64,000 bases of DNA from an uncultured Muribaculaceae bacterium (GTDB taxonomy: Bacteria; Bacteroidota; Bacteroidia; Bacteroidales; Muribaculaceae): positions 70,860-134,859 of the forward strand of contig CAJUIW010000002.1 in assembly GCA_910586895.1 (NCBI GenBank), read 5' to 3'. Shown in pieces: positions 23,805 to 32,968 of the stretch. The notes below the pieces were generated by a model that worked only from the letters and a program-made list of their open reading frames with translations, was not told the DNA's origin and did not search any database. The first letter of the stretch is position 1; each line of letters opens with the position of its first letter. The position numbers were made by a program, and so were the translations under genes.

Positions 23805-26800
23805 CTATAAAGGAACTATCCGAATCATTCCTTTCTCCCGCACGTGCCTCGGCACTGGACTCAGCCCTACGGGGCGGCAACGCCATAGTATCGGCATATA
23901 ATCTGGCCGGTTCGGCAGCCCCGATGATGCTCGCTTCCGTCAAGTACGGTAGCGGGCCTCTTCTTGTTGTGGGCGATTCGCTTGACGATGCCGGCTATCT
24001 CTATCACGACCTGAGCCGGTTGCTTGGCGAGGATGCGGTGCTGATGTTTCCCAGCGGATATAAACGGGCCATAAAATACGGACAGCCTGACCCTCCCTCG
24101 CAGATACTGCGTACCGAGGCGCTCGGAGCATGGCATAGCGACAGCCGCTTGCGTGCGGTGGTGACCTATCCGGAGGCGCTGGCCGAGAAAGTGGTGTCAA
24201 GGGATACGATAGACACACGCACCATGTCTCTGCGCAAGGGTGTTGACACGGATATGACCGAAACAGTGAAATGGCTCCGTACGAATGGTTTCAGCGAGGA
24301 GGATTATGTGTACGAGCCGGGGCAGTTTGCCGTGCGAGGATCCATTCTTGATATTTTCGGCTACAGCAACGAACTCCCTTATCGCCTTGACTTCTTCGGC
24401 GATGAGATTGACTCGATACGTACATTCAATATCGAGACGCAGCTCTCCGAGCAGCAGCTTGACCAGGTATCGGTTACGGCGAATGTGTCTGGTTCCGTGG
24501 CCTCAGGCGCGGGCAGCCTGCTTGACTTTATCCCTGACGATACGCTTGTTGCTGTGCGCGATGCCTCCTTCACCGTGGAGCGTATCAAAGCCATAGCCTC
24601 CGACAGTTTTTCCGACAGTGCCCTTATGGCCGGCGAGGCAGATACGGATGCCATGAAGCATGTGGTGGATGCCGATGAATTTGAACTTCGCCTGTCCACA
24701 CTGCGTCAGTTGCGCTTCAGTTCCGCCGGTACGGCCGATGCGGCCGCCGGTGCCTCAATTGACTTTGACTGTTCGCCGCAGGGGGTGTACCACAAGAATT
24801 TTGACCTGATAAGCGAATCGTTCACGCGCTTCATGGCCGAGGGGTATCAGATATATATCCTTTCGGACAGCGAGAAGCAGATAGAGCGTCTGCGGGCCAT
24901 CTTTGAGGACCGCTCCGACGATATTGTGTTTACCCCGGTAATCACCACTCTGCATGAAGGCTTCGTTGACAACGGGCTGCGCCGCTGCCTATTCACCGAC
25001 CATCAGATATTTGACCGATTCCATAAATACAACCTGAAGAGCGATCGCGCCCGCTCAGGCAAGCTGGCCATGTCGCTCAAAGAACTGAGCGCCATAGAAC
25101 CGGGCGATTTCATTGTCCATGTTGACCACGGTGTGGGGCGCTTTGCCGGATTGCTGCGTACCAATGTCAACGGGCATACGCAGGAGATGATAAAGCTCAC
25201 CTATGCCAACGACGATATAATATTCGTGTCGATCCACGCTCTGCACAAACTTGCCAAATACCGAGGCAAGGAGGGGGTGCCGCCGAAAGTCAACAAGCTC
25301 GGTTCCGGTGCCTGGAACAAGGTAAAGGAGCGCACCAAGAGCAAGCTGAAAGATATAGCCCGCGACCTTATCAAGCTCTATGCTGCCAGGCGTGAGGAGA
25401 AAGGATTCGCATTCTCCCCCGACTCGTATCTGCAGCAGGAGCTGGAAGCATCGTTCATCTACGAGGATACCCCTGATCAGCTTACAGCCACACAGGCGGT
25501 GAAGGCCGATATGGAGAGCGACCGCCCGATGGACCGCCTGATATGCGGCGATGTGGGCTTCGGCAAGACTGAGGTGGCCATACGTGCCGCATTCAAGGCT
25601 GCAACTGACGGAAAGCAGACTGCTGTTCTTGTGCCCACCACGGTGCTGGCCTATCAGCATTTCCAGACGTTCAGCAAACGCCTGAAAGAGCTTCCCGTGC
25701 GTGTCGACTATATCTCACGCGCACGTACAGCCAAGCAAGTCAAGCAGATATTGGCAGATCTGGCCGAGGGTAAGATTGATATCCTTATCGGTACGCATAA
25801 GCTTATAGGCAAGAGCGTGAAGTTCAAGGACCTCGGGCTCCTTATCGTGGACGAGGAGCAGAAATTCGGAGTGGCCGTCAAGGAGAAGCTCAAGCAGCTG
25901 AAGACGAATGTCGATACACTCACCATGAGTGCCACACCTATTCCGCGCACTCTGCAGTTCTCACTGATGGGCGCGCGTGACCTGTCGGCCATCACCACAC
26001 CTCCGGCCAACCGTTATCCGATAGTGACCACCGTAAGTGCCCTCACGGACGATACACTGGCTGAGGCGATCAATTTCGAGATGTCGCGCAACGGTCAGGT
26101 ATTCATAGTCAATCCGCGTATCGAGGGACTTCATGAACTTGAGGCCATGGTGAAGCGGCTTGTGCCTGATGCACGCACCATCGTGGCTCACGGACAGATG
26201 CCTCCCGAGCGGCTGGAGCAAGCCATCATTGACTTTGCCAATCATGACTACGACATTCTGCTTGCCACCACCATCATTGAGAGCGGCATAGATATGCCTA
26301 ATGTCAATACCATAATCATCAACAATGCCCAGAACTTCGGCCTAAGCGAGCTGCATCAGTTGCGAGGCCGAGTGGGTCGCAGTGCCCGGAAGGCATTCTG
26401 CTATCTTACCGTACCGTCGCATATCCCGTTGTCGCCCACCGCACGGCGCCGCCTGCAGGCCATAGAGAGCTTCAGCGACCTTGGCAGCGGTATACATATA
26501 GCCATGCAGGACCTCGACATACGCGGTGCCGGCAATCTGCTTGGTGCCGAGCAGAGCGGATTTATTGCCGATCTGGGCTATGAAACGTATCAGAAAATCC
26601 TGAAAGAGGCTGTCACCGAGCTCCGGACCGAGGAATTCGGCGATGCCTCGCTTGCTCCGGGCGACAATGCCGGCGAGGAAGAGTATGTGGCCGACTGCGT
26701 GATAGAGAGCGATATGGAACTTCTCCTTCCTGCCGACTATGTGCCTCAGGAGAGTGAACGCATATCGCTTTATCAGGAGCTTGACTCAATAGAACGCGAG

Positions 26801-27151
26801 CTGGATCTGCAGGCGTTTACCGCGCGCCTGAAGGACCGCTTCGGAAAGATTCCGCATGTCACGGCCGAGCTGCTTCGTATTCCGCGCGTGCGCCGGCTGG
26901 CCCGTAGGCTCGGTATTGAGAAGGTAGCTTTGAAGCAGGGTATGATGTACACTTATTTCGTTGATGACTCGAATAAGGCTTACTATCAGTCGCCCATGTT
27001 CGGGCGGATGCTACATTATCTGCAGACTCACTCATCGCGCTGTGCCATACGCGAGCGCAACGGACGCCGTAGTTTTGCCATACGCAATGTCGGCACCGTT
27101 GAGGAAGCGCAGGCAATTCTCACTGAGATACTTGACATGGCTGCGCTCTGA
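23801..27151 (+). CDS. mfd: Transcription-repair coupling factor Mfd
   Basis: A 1116-residue DNA translocase that removes stalled RNA polymerase and recruits UvrA. The UvrB-homology domain fills the first 350 residues; the polymerase-interacting domain (ELSAIEPGDFIVHVDHGVGRFAG) lies at about 425-490; the RecG-like helicase has GDVGFGKTE near 584 and VDEEQKFGV near 683, and the TRCF domain ends the protein. Full length for the family. Coupled by ATGA to the S41 protease gene. Confidence 0.97.
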   Translation: MTIKELSESFLSPARASALDSALRGGNAIVSAYNLAGSAAPMMLASVKYGSGPLLVVGDSLDDAGYLYHDLSRLLGEDAVLMFPSGYKRAIKYGQPDPPSQILRTEALGAWHSDSRLRAVVTYPEALAEKVVSRDTIDTRTMSLRKGVDTDMTETVKWLRTNGFSEEDYVYEPGQFAVRGSILDIFGYSNELPYRLDFFGDEIDSIRTFNIETQLSEQQLDQVSVTANVSGSVASGAGSLLDFIPDDTLVAVRDASFTVERIKAIASDSFSDSALMAGEADTDAMKHVVDADEFELRLSTLRQLRFSSAGTADAAAGASIDFDCSPQGVYHKNFDLISESFTRFMAEGYQIYILSDSEKQIERLRAIFEDRSDDIVFTPVITTLHEGFVDNGLRRCLFTDHQIFDRFHKYNLKSDRARSGKLAMSLKELSAIEPGDFIVHVDHGVGRFAGLLRTNVNGHTQEMIKLTYANDDIIFVSIHALHKLAKYRGKEGVPPKVNKLGSGAWNKVKERTKSKLKDIARDLIKLYAARREEKGFAFSPDSYLQQELEASFIYEDTPDQLTATQAVKADMESDRPMDRLICGDVGFGKTEVAIRAAFKAATDGKQTAVLVPTTVLAYQHFQTFSKRLKELPVRVDYISRARTAKQVKQILADLAEGKIDILIGTHKLIGKSVKFKDLGLLIVDEEQKFGVAVKEKLKQLKTNVDTLTMSATPIPRTLQFSLMGARDLSAITTPPANRYPIVTTVSALTDDTLAEAINFEMSRNGQVFIVNPRIEGLHELEAMVKRLVPDARTIVAHGQMPPERLEQAIIDFANHDYDILLATTIIESGIDMPNVNTIIINNAQNFGLSELHQLRGRVGRSARKAFCYLTVPSHIPLSPTARRRLQAIESFSDLGSGIHIAMQDLDIRGAGNLLGAEQSGFIADLGYETYQKILKEAVTELRTEEFGDASLAPGDNAGEEEYVADCVIESDMELLLPADYVPQESERISLYQELDSIERELDLQAFTARLKDRFGKIPHVTAELLRIPRVRRLARRLGIEKVALKQGMMYTYFVDDSNKAYYQSPMFGRMLHYLQTHSSRCAIRERNGRRSFAIRNVGTVEEAQAILTEILDMAAL

Positions 27152-27170
27152 TTAGGTTAAAATTACTTAA

Positions 27171-27217
27171 AACAAAAACGATGGTGGGAGCTAATACTCT
27201 TGTCATCGTTTGTTTTA
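27171..27217 (+). terminator. Terminator of mfd
   Basis: AAACGATG (27176-27183) pairs with CATCGTTT (27204-27211), and the A-rich and T-rich flanks extend the stem; GTTTT follows. Confidence 0.65.
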
Positions 27218-27281
27218 TGGTTAAAAATTATTTTATTTGCATCCTACATACTTAAATCAATCACTCGAATAGTAAAGGATT

Positions 27282-28508
27282 ATGAAACACTTAAAGGGAA
27301 TTTTAGCTATTAGCCTGTCAAGCCTTATGATGGCATGCAGCTCCAATGATGAGCCGCCGGTAAACACTGAATCACGTGCAATGATGACTCTTGATGTTCA
27401 GGAGCAAGCGAAGGTGCAATCGATCAATCATTTTGGCATAACCATGCTTCAGTCTCTTGCCGCTAATCCGGAAAATGATGGAAATGTGCTGTTCTCACCT
27501 GTCAGTGCAGCTGTATTCACAGGCATGCTGGCCAATGGCGGTGACGCAAGCGTGCAGCAGGCTGTGGCCAAGGCATTCGGCATGCCGGGAGAGTCAATAG
27601 ATGGGCTTAACAAGGTGATGGGGCGGCTTCTGAAAGAGGTGCCTCAGACCGATTCGAAGAATAAGCTGGCATTTGCCAATGGCATGTGGTTCAGCTCTGA
27701 CCGTACGGTGAAGGAGAGCTACCGTAAGGCTATGAATGATGTTTTCGATGCTGAGATTTCAAGTGTAGCGGCTTCGGTCGATTATGTGTCATTGATCAAT
27801 AAATGGTGTGCTGATAAGACGGGCGGCCTTATAAAAGATGTTTCCCGTCCGGAAATGTTGCTGCCCGTAACGGCCAATGCTACTGTATTCAAAGGGGAAT
27901 GGAACGAACCGTTTGATACAAAGAATACCGGAAAGAGAAAGTTTACCAATGCTGACGGAGCGGCGGTAGATGTGGATATGATGAGCGGCGAGCAGCGTAT
28001 GCAGGTGATGACCACAGAATATGGCACATTTGTACAGATGCCTTACTACCTCGAATCATATATAGCTGTCATAATGCTTCCTAATGAAAATACTACACTT
28101 GGAGAAGCAGTGGCGGCCATTACGGAGCGCGATATCGATAAAGCTGTGTCATGGAATGGCGGAAACAAGGGCTATATCACCATGCCATGTGTTGACATAC
28201 CGCATCAGAGGATTTCTCTTGAGGAAGCTCTGGAGTCAGCAGGACTTGACGGCCTTTTTGATTCCGACAAAATGACCGGTATTACTGAGGAGACATTTGG
28301 TATGAATGCCGTGGAGCAGCACTCTACTCTTACCATAGATGAAAAAGGCACCAAATCAACTTCTGTGACTGTTGGAATGTTGCTCGGCTCCAGTTCTCCT
28401 GGGTCTGCTGCTCCGGTAGTGATAACTGTTGACCGTCCGTATCTGTTTATGGTAGTGCATACTGACAGCAAAGCTATCATAACATCGGCTATGATACGTC
28501 AGCTCTAA
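27282..28508 (+). CDS. Serpin-family protease inhibitor lipoprotein
   Basis: A 408-residue serpin. The N-terminus is a lipoprotein signal (LSSLMMACSSNDEPP), so it is tethered to a membrane and may be surface exposed. Serpin landmarks are visible: NVLFSPVSAAVFTGMLANGG, KLAFANGMWFS, NATVFKGEWNEPF and the C-terminal VDRPYLFMVVH. The reactive-loop hinge reads EKGTKSTSVTVGMLLG, with small residues at the positions that must insert into the sheet, so it is probably inhibitory. By the usual 17-residue count P1 would be a Ser just after LLG, with Leu or Met alternatives. Transcribed alone. Confidence 0.9.
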   Translation: MKHLKGILAISLSSLMMACSSNDEPPVNTESRAMMTLDVQEQAKVQSINHFGITMLQSLAANPENDGNVLFSPVSAAVFTGMLANGGDASVQQAVAKAFGMPGESIDGLNKVMGRLLKEVPQTDSKNKLAFANGMWFSSDRTVKESYRKAMNDVFDAEISSVAASVDYVSLINKWCADKTGGLIKDVSRPEMLLPVTANATVFKGEWNEPFDTKNTGKRKFTNADGAAVDVDMMSGEQRMQVMTTEYGTFVQMPYYLESYIAVIMLPNENTTLGEAVAAITERDIDKAVSWNGGNKGYITMPCVDIPHQRISLEEALESAGLDGLFDSDKMTGITEETFGMNAVEQHSTLTIDEKGTKSTSVTVGMLLGSSSPGSAAPVVITVDRPYLFMVVHTDSKAIITSAMIRQL

Positions 28509-28532
28509 AACTATTTATCAGGATAAACTATA

Positions 28533-28572
28533 GGGGGCCGGGCCGTTTTGGGCTTGGCTCCCTTGCTTTTTA
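28533..28572 (+). terminator. Terminator of the serpin gene
   Basis: A 12-bp GC-rich stem with wobble pairs (from GGGGGCC at 28533 to GGCTCCC ending at 28562) is followed by a short T-run. Confidence 0.7.
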
Positions 28573-28649
28573 ACATATTGGCTCTTAACTATTGGCGGCT
28601 CCGGATTGTTGTAAAAATGATATGTTAATCTATAAAACGCTATAACATA

Positions 28650-29615
28650 ATGATCCGTAATATTTCATTTGCAGAACTCCAACAGGCAGCACAATCGGCC
28701 TACGATGAGGTGAAGGGTATGACAGGGGGCGCCAATGCCAACTATATACCATATCTGGCTAATATCGACAGCTCGCTTTTCGGGCTGACAATTGTCACAT
28801 CGGACGGCCGTCAGATCAATATCGGCGATACCGGCTACCGTTTCGGTATAGAATCGGTGAGCAAGGTCCACACAGCCATACTGATACTGAAACAGTATGG
28901 TGCGGAGGCGGTGCTTAAGAAAATCGGTGCCGATGCCACGGGACTGCCATTTAACTCTATTTTCGCCATTCTGCTTGAGAATGACCATCCATCAACGCCA
29001 CTGGTCAACGCCGGAGCGATATCGGCATGCTCGATGGTGAAGCCGCAGGGCGACAGCGATGCCAAGTGGATGGCTATAACAGAGAATATTGAAGCATTGT
29101 GCGGTTCGGCTCCCGAACTGATTGATGAGCTTTACAAGAGTGAATCGGAAACGAATTTCAACAACCGCGCCATTGCATGGCTGTTGAAGAACTATGGCCG
29201 GATATATGATGACCCTGATATGAGTCTTGACCTCTATACCCGACAGTGCTCTCTCGGCATTACCTGCACGCAGCTCGGCATAGCGGCTGCCACAATAGCC
29301 TTTGGGGGGCATAATCCGGTTACCGGCAGTCAGGTATTCCCGGCTGAACTTGCTCCGAAAATCACCACTCTTATCTCATCCGTTGGCTTCTATCAGAATA
29401 CCGGCGACTGGCTATACACGTCGGGTATTCCGGCCAAGAGCGGTGTGGGAGGCGGTGTGCTCGGTGTGCTGCCGGGTGTGATGGGTATCGCCGCGTTCGC
29501 ACCTCCGCTTGACAGCGCCGGCAATTCGGTCAAGGCGCAGGCTGTGGTGAAAGGGGTGATGAACCGTCTGGGACTCGGAGTGTTCAATGGCGACAGTGTG
29601 ACAATAACTGACTAA
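28650..29615 (+). CDS. glsA: Glutaminase A
   Basis: A 321-residue serine-dependent beta-lactamase-fold glutaminase that converts glutamine to glutamate and ammonia. The SxxK motif is Ser69-Val-Ser-Lys72, after FGIE; GANANYIPYLA and VNAGAISA are other family landmarks. The gene lies 11 nt before gadC, so the ammonia made can buffer acid while the transporter swaps products out (E. coli YbaS-GadC is the model). No promoter was clearly seen. Confidence 0.93.
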   Translation: MIRNISFAELQQAAQSAYDEVKGMTGGANANYIPYLANIDSSLFGLTIVTSDGRQINIGDTGYRFGIESVSKVHTAILILKQYGAEAVLKKIGADATGLPFNSIFAILLENDHPSTPLVNAGAISACSMVKPQGDSDAKWMAITENIEALCGSAPELIDELYKSESETNFNNRAIAWLLKNYGRIYDDPDMSLDLYTRQCSLGITCTQLGIAAATIAFGGHNPVTGSQVFPAELAPKITTLISSVGFYQNTGDWLYTSGIPAKSGVGGGVLGVLPGVMGIAAFAPPLDSAGNSVKAQAVVKGVMNRLGLGVFNGDSVTITD

Positions 29616-29626
29616 TATATACTGCT

Positions 29627-31156
29627 ATGAAACAGCAAATAAAACAGACGGCCAAGCTGAGCTTCTTCACGTTGGCCATGATGAACGTGGTGGCCGTAGT
29701 GTCGCTCCGAGGGCTACCGGCCGAGGCTGAATATGGGATGTCGTCAGCCTTCTATTATCTTTTTGCAGCCCTTGTATTCCTGATTCCTGTGAGCCTTGTG
29801 GCCGCAGAGCTTGCCGCTATGTTTGCTGACAAGCAGGGTGGACTGTTCCGCTGGGTAGGTGAGGCGTTCGGTAAGAAAGCCGGATTTCTTGCCATATGGC
29901 TGCAGTGGATCGAATCGACCATATGGTTCCCTACGGTGCTTACCTTCGGAGCCGTGTCGCTCGCATTCATTGGCATGGACCACACGGCCGATTCGCATCT
30001 TGCCGCCAATAAGGTGTACACTCTGGTTGTGGTGATGGCTATCTATTGGATAGCTACTTTCATATCGATGAAAGGGCTCGGATGGGTAGGCCGTGTGTCG
30101 AAGATAGGTGGTATGGTAGGTACTGTGATTCCTGCCGGCATACTTGTGGTACTGGGTGTGATATACCTTGCCACCGGAGGAACCTCGCAGATGAATTTTC
30201 ACGGCCATTTCTTCCCTGATCTGACTAATATTGACAATCTGGTGCTTGCATCGTCCATATTCCTGTTCTATGCAGGTATGGAGATGTCGGGTCTGCATGT
30301 GAAGCAGATGCAGAATCCGGCGGTCAACTACCCGAAGGCGGTGTTTGTAGGCGCGCTGATAACGGTGCTTATATTCGTGCTTGGCACCTATTCTCTCGGC
30401 GTGATTATCCCGGCTAAGGATATCAACCTTGTGCAGAGTCTGCTCGAAGGGTTTGACAATTACTTCGTGGCGTTTCACATTCAGTGGGCCTCACCTATAA
30501 TGGCCATAGCGCTTGCTTTCGGTGTGCTTGCAGGTGTGCTTACGTGGGTTGCCGGTCCGTCAAAAGGTATTCTGGCGGTAGGCAAGGCCGGCTATCTGCC
30601 TCCTTTCTTTCAGAAGACAAATAAGAATGGGGTACAGCGCAATATCCTTATTGTCCAGGGTATAGCAGTGTCGCTTCTTGCGTTGCTGTTCGTGGTGATG
30701 CCGTCGGTACAGAGCTTCTATCAGATTCTTTCGCAGCTCACCGTGCTGCTGTATCTTGTGGCGTATCTGCTGATGTTTGCCGCCGTGATATATCTGCGCT
30801 ACTCGTATAAGAATGGAGCGCGTCCGTTCCGAATCGGCAAGAAGGGCAACTTCCTCCTGTGGATTGTGGCCGGCGTGGGCTTCCTTGGATCACTCCTGGC
30901 GTTTATCCTCAGTTTCTTCCCGCCTTCGCAGATATCCATGGGCTCCAATGCCGTATGGTTCGGGGTACTGATAGGAGGACTGGTGCTGTTTGTGGGAGCG
31001 CCGTTTGTGATACTCGCGTTCCGCAAAAAGTCATGGATTGACCCAACGAGCGATTTCGAACCGTTCCATTGGGAGAAGCCGGAGGTGCCTCAGGCCGAGA
31101 CCACTACCGCCGACAAACAGGAATCCACCGACGGTGTGACTGACAAAGAGTCATAG
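29627..31156 (+). CDS. gadC: GadC-type glutamate/GABA (glutamine) antiporter
   Basis: A 509-residue APC-superfamily transporter with about 12 membrane segments. The N-terminal stretch MMNVVAVVSLRGLPAEAEYG is characteristic of GadC. The last 45 residues (from KKSWIDPTSDFEPFHW) form a polar tail, the place of the C-plug that closes E. coli GadC at neutral pH. It follows glsA closely. No gadB (glutamate decarboxylase) lies in the window, so here the glutamine route may be the main one, or gadB is elsewhere. Confidence 0.9.
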   Translation: MKQQIKQTAKLSFFTLAMMNVVAVVSLRGLPAEAEYGMSSAFYYLFAALVFLIPVSLVAAELAAMFADKQGGLFRWVGEAFGKKAGFLAIWLQWIESTIWFPTVLTFGAVSLAFIGMDHTADSHLAANKVYTLVVVMAIYWIATFISMKGLGWVGRVSKIGGMVGTVIPAGILVVLGVIYLATGGTSQMNFHGHFFPDLTNIDNLVLASSIFLFYAGMEMSGLHVKQMQNPAVNYPKAVFVGALITVLIFVLGTYSLGVIIPAKDINLVQSLLEGFDNYFVAFHIQWASPIMAIALAFGVLAGVLTWVAGPSKGILAVGKAGYLPPFFQKTNKNGVQRNILIVQGIAVSLLALLFVVMPSVQSFYQILSQLTVLLYLVAYLLMFAAVIYLRYSYKNGARPFRIGKKGNFLLWIVAGVGFLGSLLAFILSFFPPSQISMGSNAVWFGVLIGGLVLFVGAPFVILAFRKKSWIDPTSDFEPFHWEKPEVPQAETTTADKQESTDGVTDKES

Positions 31157-31179
31157 CCGTCACAGCATAGACAGTTGAT

Positions 31180-31225
31180 AATCCTTTTCACCATCCACCT
31201 CTTGGCGCTTACGGTGAAAAGGATT
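31180..31225 (+). terminator. Terminator after gadC
   Basis: A perfect 13-bp stem, AATCCTTTTCACC (31180-31192) with GGTGAAAAGGATT (31213-31225). It shares bases with the aroA promoter. Confidence 0.75.
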
Positions 31226-31232
31226 ATCTTTG
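31202..31232 (+). promoter_or_regulatory. Promoter of the aroA-porX operon
   Basis: TTG (31202-31204), a 20-bp spacer and TATCTTTG (31225-31232) match the consensus. The -33 lies in the loop and the spacer in the 3' arm of the gadC terminator. Confidence 0.8.
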
Positions 31233-31252
31233 TGTAACCAAAACCGAATCAG

Positions 31253-32542
31253 ATGGATTACCGCATATTTCCCCCGCAGCAACTGCTCCAGACACGTACA
31301 TCGCTCCCGCTTTCAAAAAGCGAGTCAAACCGTGCGCTGATAATCTCAGCCCTGACTCCCGGCGGCAATATGCCTGCCGTGGTAGCTGAGTGCGATGATA
31401 CTGCCGCTATGCTTTCAGTGCTGAACTCGCTTGACAGCAGGGAGGTGAATGTAGGAGCTGCCGGTACGGCCATGCGTTTTCTTACTGCGCTTGCTGCCGT
31501 GACTTCAGGTATCGATATGGTGATTGACGGGAGCGAGCGGATGCGTCAGCGTCCCATTGGGCCGCTTGTCGATGCGCTCAGGCAGTGCGGAGCCTCGATA
31601 GAGTATGCCGGAACAGAGGGATTCCCGCCCCTGCATGTTACGGGACGTGCCCTTGAGGGTGGCGAGGTTACGGTTGATGCTTCGGTAAGTTCCCAGTTCA
31701 TATCGGCGCTTATGATGGTGGCCCCCTGTATGGCAAACGGGCTGCGGATAAATATGGCCGGCGAGGCTGTATCCGAATCGTATCTGAGGCTCACTGCTGC
31801 CATGATGGAGCGTGCCGGGGTGACAGCCGAATTCGAGCGTGGAACTATCGACATCCCTTCAGCAAAGTATACTCCGGTCAACTGGACTATCGGTGCTGAC
31901 TGGAGCGCGGCCTCCTACTGGTATGAAATAGAAGCGCTCACCTCCGGATTTGTGACGCTTGACGGTCTGGATGCCGACAGCCGGCAGCCGGACAGGAAAG
32001 TGGCCGATATATTCAGCAACCTCGGAGTCCTCACCGAATGGGAGGGCGAAGAGGGGGGTATTGACCTGATGGCTTCGCCTGAACTGTCGCCCCGGATGGT
32101 CATGGACCTCTCGGATAATCCTGATCTGGCTCAGACTGTGATAGTGACATGCGCCATGCTTGGTGTGCCATTCCTGATTTCCGGACTTGAAACCCTCTCG
32201 ATAAAGGAGACTGACCGCATTAAAGCTCTCTACACAGAGCTTCTGAAGATAGGGATTGTGACAGATATCAGCGTGGCCGGACGGATGGAATGGGACGGTT
32301 CGCGCAGGCCTATCGCCGAATTGCCTGAATTTGATACATATGCCGATCATAGGATGGCAATGTCGCTGGCTCCGGTGTCAATCTATATCCCGGGCATAGT
32401 GGTCCGCGATGCGGGAGTCGTGGCCAAGTCATATCCGGGATATTGGGATGTGCTGCGCAATGCCGGATTTCTTGTAGCCGATGCCTCGCTCCCCGTCGAG
32501 GAGATGCAGCGGCTGATTGATGAACATATTGCTGAAGAATAA
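31253..32542 (+). CDS. aroA: 3-phosphoshikimate 1-carboxyvinyltransferase (EPSP synthase)
   Basis: A 429-residue enzyme of the shikimate pathway. The motifs are clear: LPLSKSESNRALI near residue 18 for shikimate-phosphate binding, GAAGTAMRFLTAL near 70, SDNPDLAQTVIV near 285, IKETDRIKAL near 318 and FDTYADHRMAMS near 360. In the AGTAMR loop the common Pro is replaced by Phe (RFLTA). First gene of a seven-gene operon; the next start follows its stop directly. Confidence 0.95.
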   Translation: MDYRIFPPQQLLQTRTSLPLSKSESNRALIISALTPGGNMPAVVAECDDTAAMLSVLNSLDSREVNVGAAGTAMRFLTALAAVTSGIDMVIDGSERMRQRPIGPLVDALRQCGASIEYAGTEGFPPLHVTGRALEGGEVTVDASVSSQFISALMMVAPCMANGLRINMAGEAVSESYLRLTAAMMERAGVTAEFERGTIDIPSAKYTPVNWTIGADWSAASYWYEIEALTSGFVTLDGLDADSRQPDRKVADIFSNLGVLTEWEGEEGGIDLMASPELSPRMVMDLSDNPDLAQTVIVTCAMLGVPFLISGLETLSIKETDRIKALYTELLKIGIVTDISVAGRMEWDGSRRPIAELPEFDTYADHRMAMSLAPVSIYIPGIVVRDAGVVAKSYPGYWDVLRNAGFLVADASLPVEEMQRLIDEHIAEE

Positions 32543-32968
32543 ATGATACTTGCTCTGTATATACTTCTGGCGCTTGTGGCCGTCGGTGTGGTGCTGAGGA
32601 TATTCCATAAGCCTCAGGACCCTGCAGATGCCGGTGACAGCGCTGACCTCTCTGCCGCCGACAGCGCCGGTGAGGAATGCTGCGGCATGCATGTGACCTG
32701 CGAGCGCGATTCGCTGCTGGCTGCCGTGAGCAAGGAGATAGAATATTATGATGACGAGGAGCTTGACGCCTACCGCGGCACAGCTCCGGATGCCTATACT
32801 GACGAAGCTGTTGAGGAATTCCGCAATGTGCTTCTCTCGCTTCTACCTCACGATATAGCCGGATGGGCACGCAGTCTGCAGCTGCGCGGTATCGAGTTGC
32901 CCTCGGCGGTGAGGGACGAGCTGCTCCTTATCGTGTCGGAGGCACGACTCAATGCACATAAACAATGA
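32543..32968 (+). CDS. Small membrane-anchored protein with Cys-rich motif
   Basis: A 141-residue protein of unknown function. One N-terminal membrane segment (ILALYILLALVAVGVVL), an acidic linker, then EECCGMHVTCERDSLL with three cysteines and a histidine, and a helical C-terminal half (EYYDDEELDAYRG and on). The cysteines could bind a metal, which would fit the metal-permease gene that follows with an ATGA overlap; this is inference. Its place between aroA and the permease gene suggests a conserved Bacteroidales arrangement. Confidence 0.75.
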   Translation: MILALYILLALVAVGVVLRIFHKPQDPADAGDSADLSAADSAGEECCGMHVTCERDSLLAAVSKEIEYYDDEELDAYRGTAPDAYTDEAVEEFRNVLLSLLPHDIAGWARSLQLRGIELPSAVRDELLLIVSEARLNAHKQ

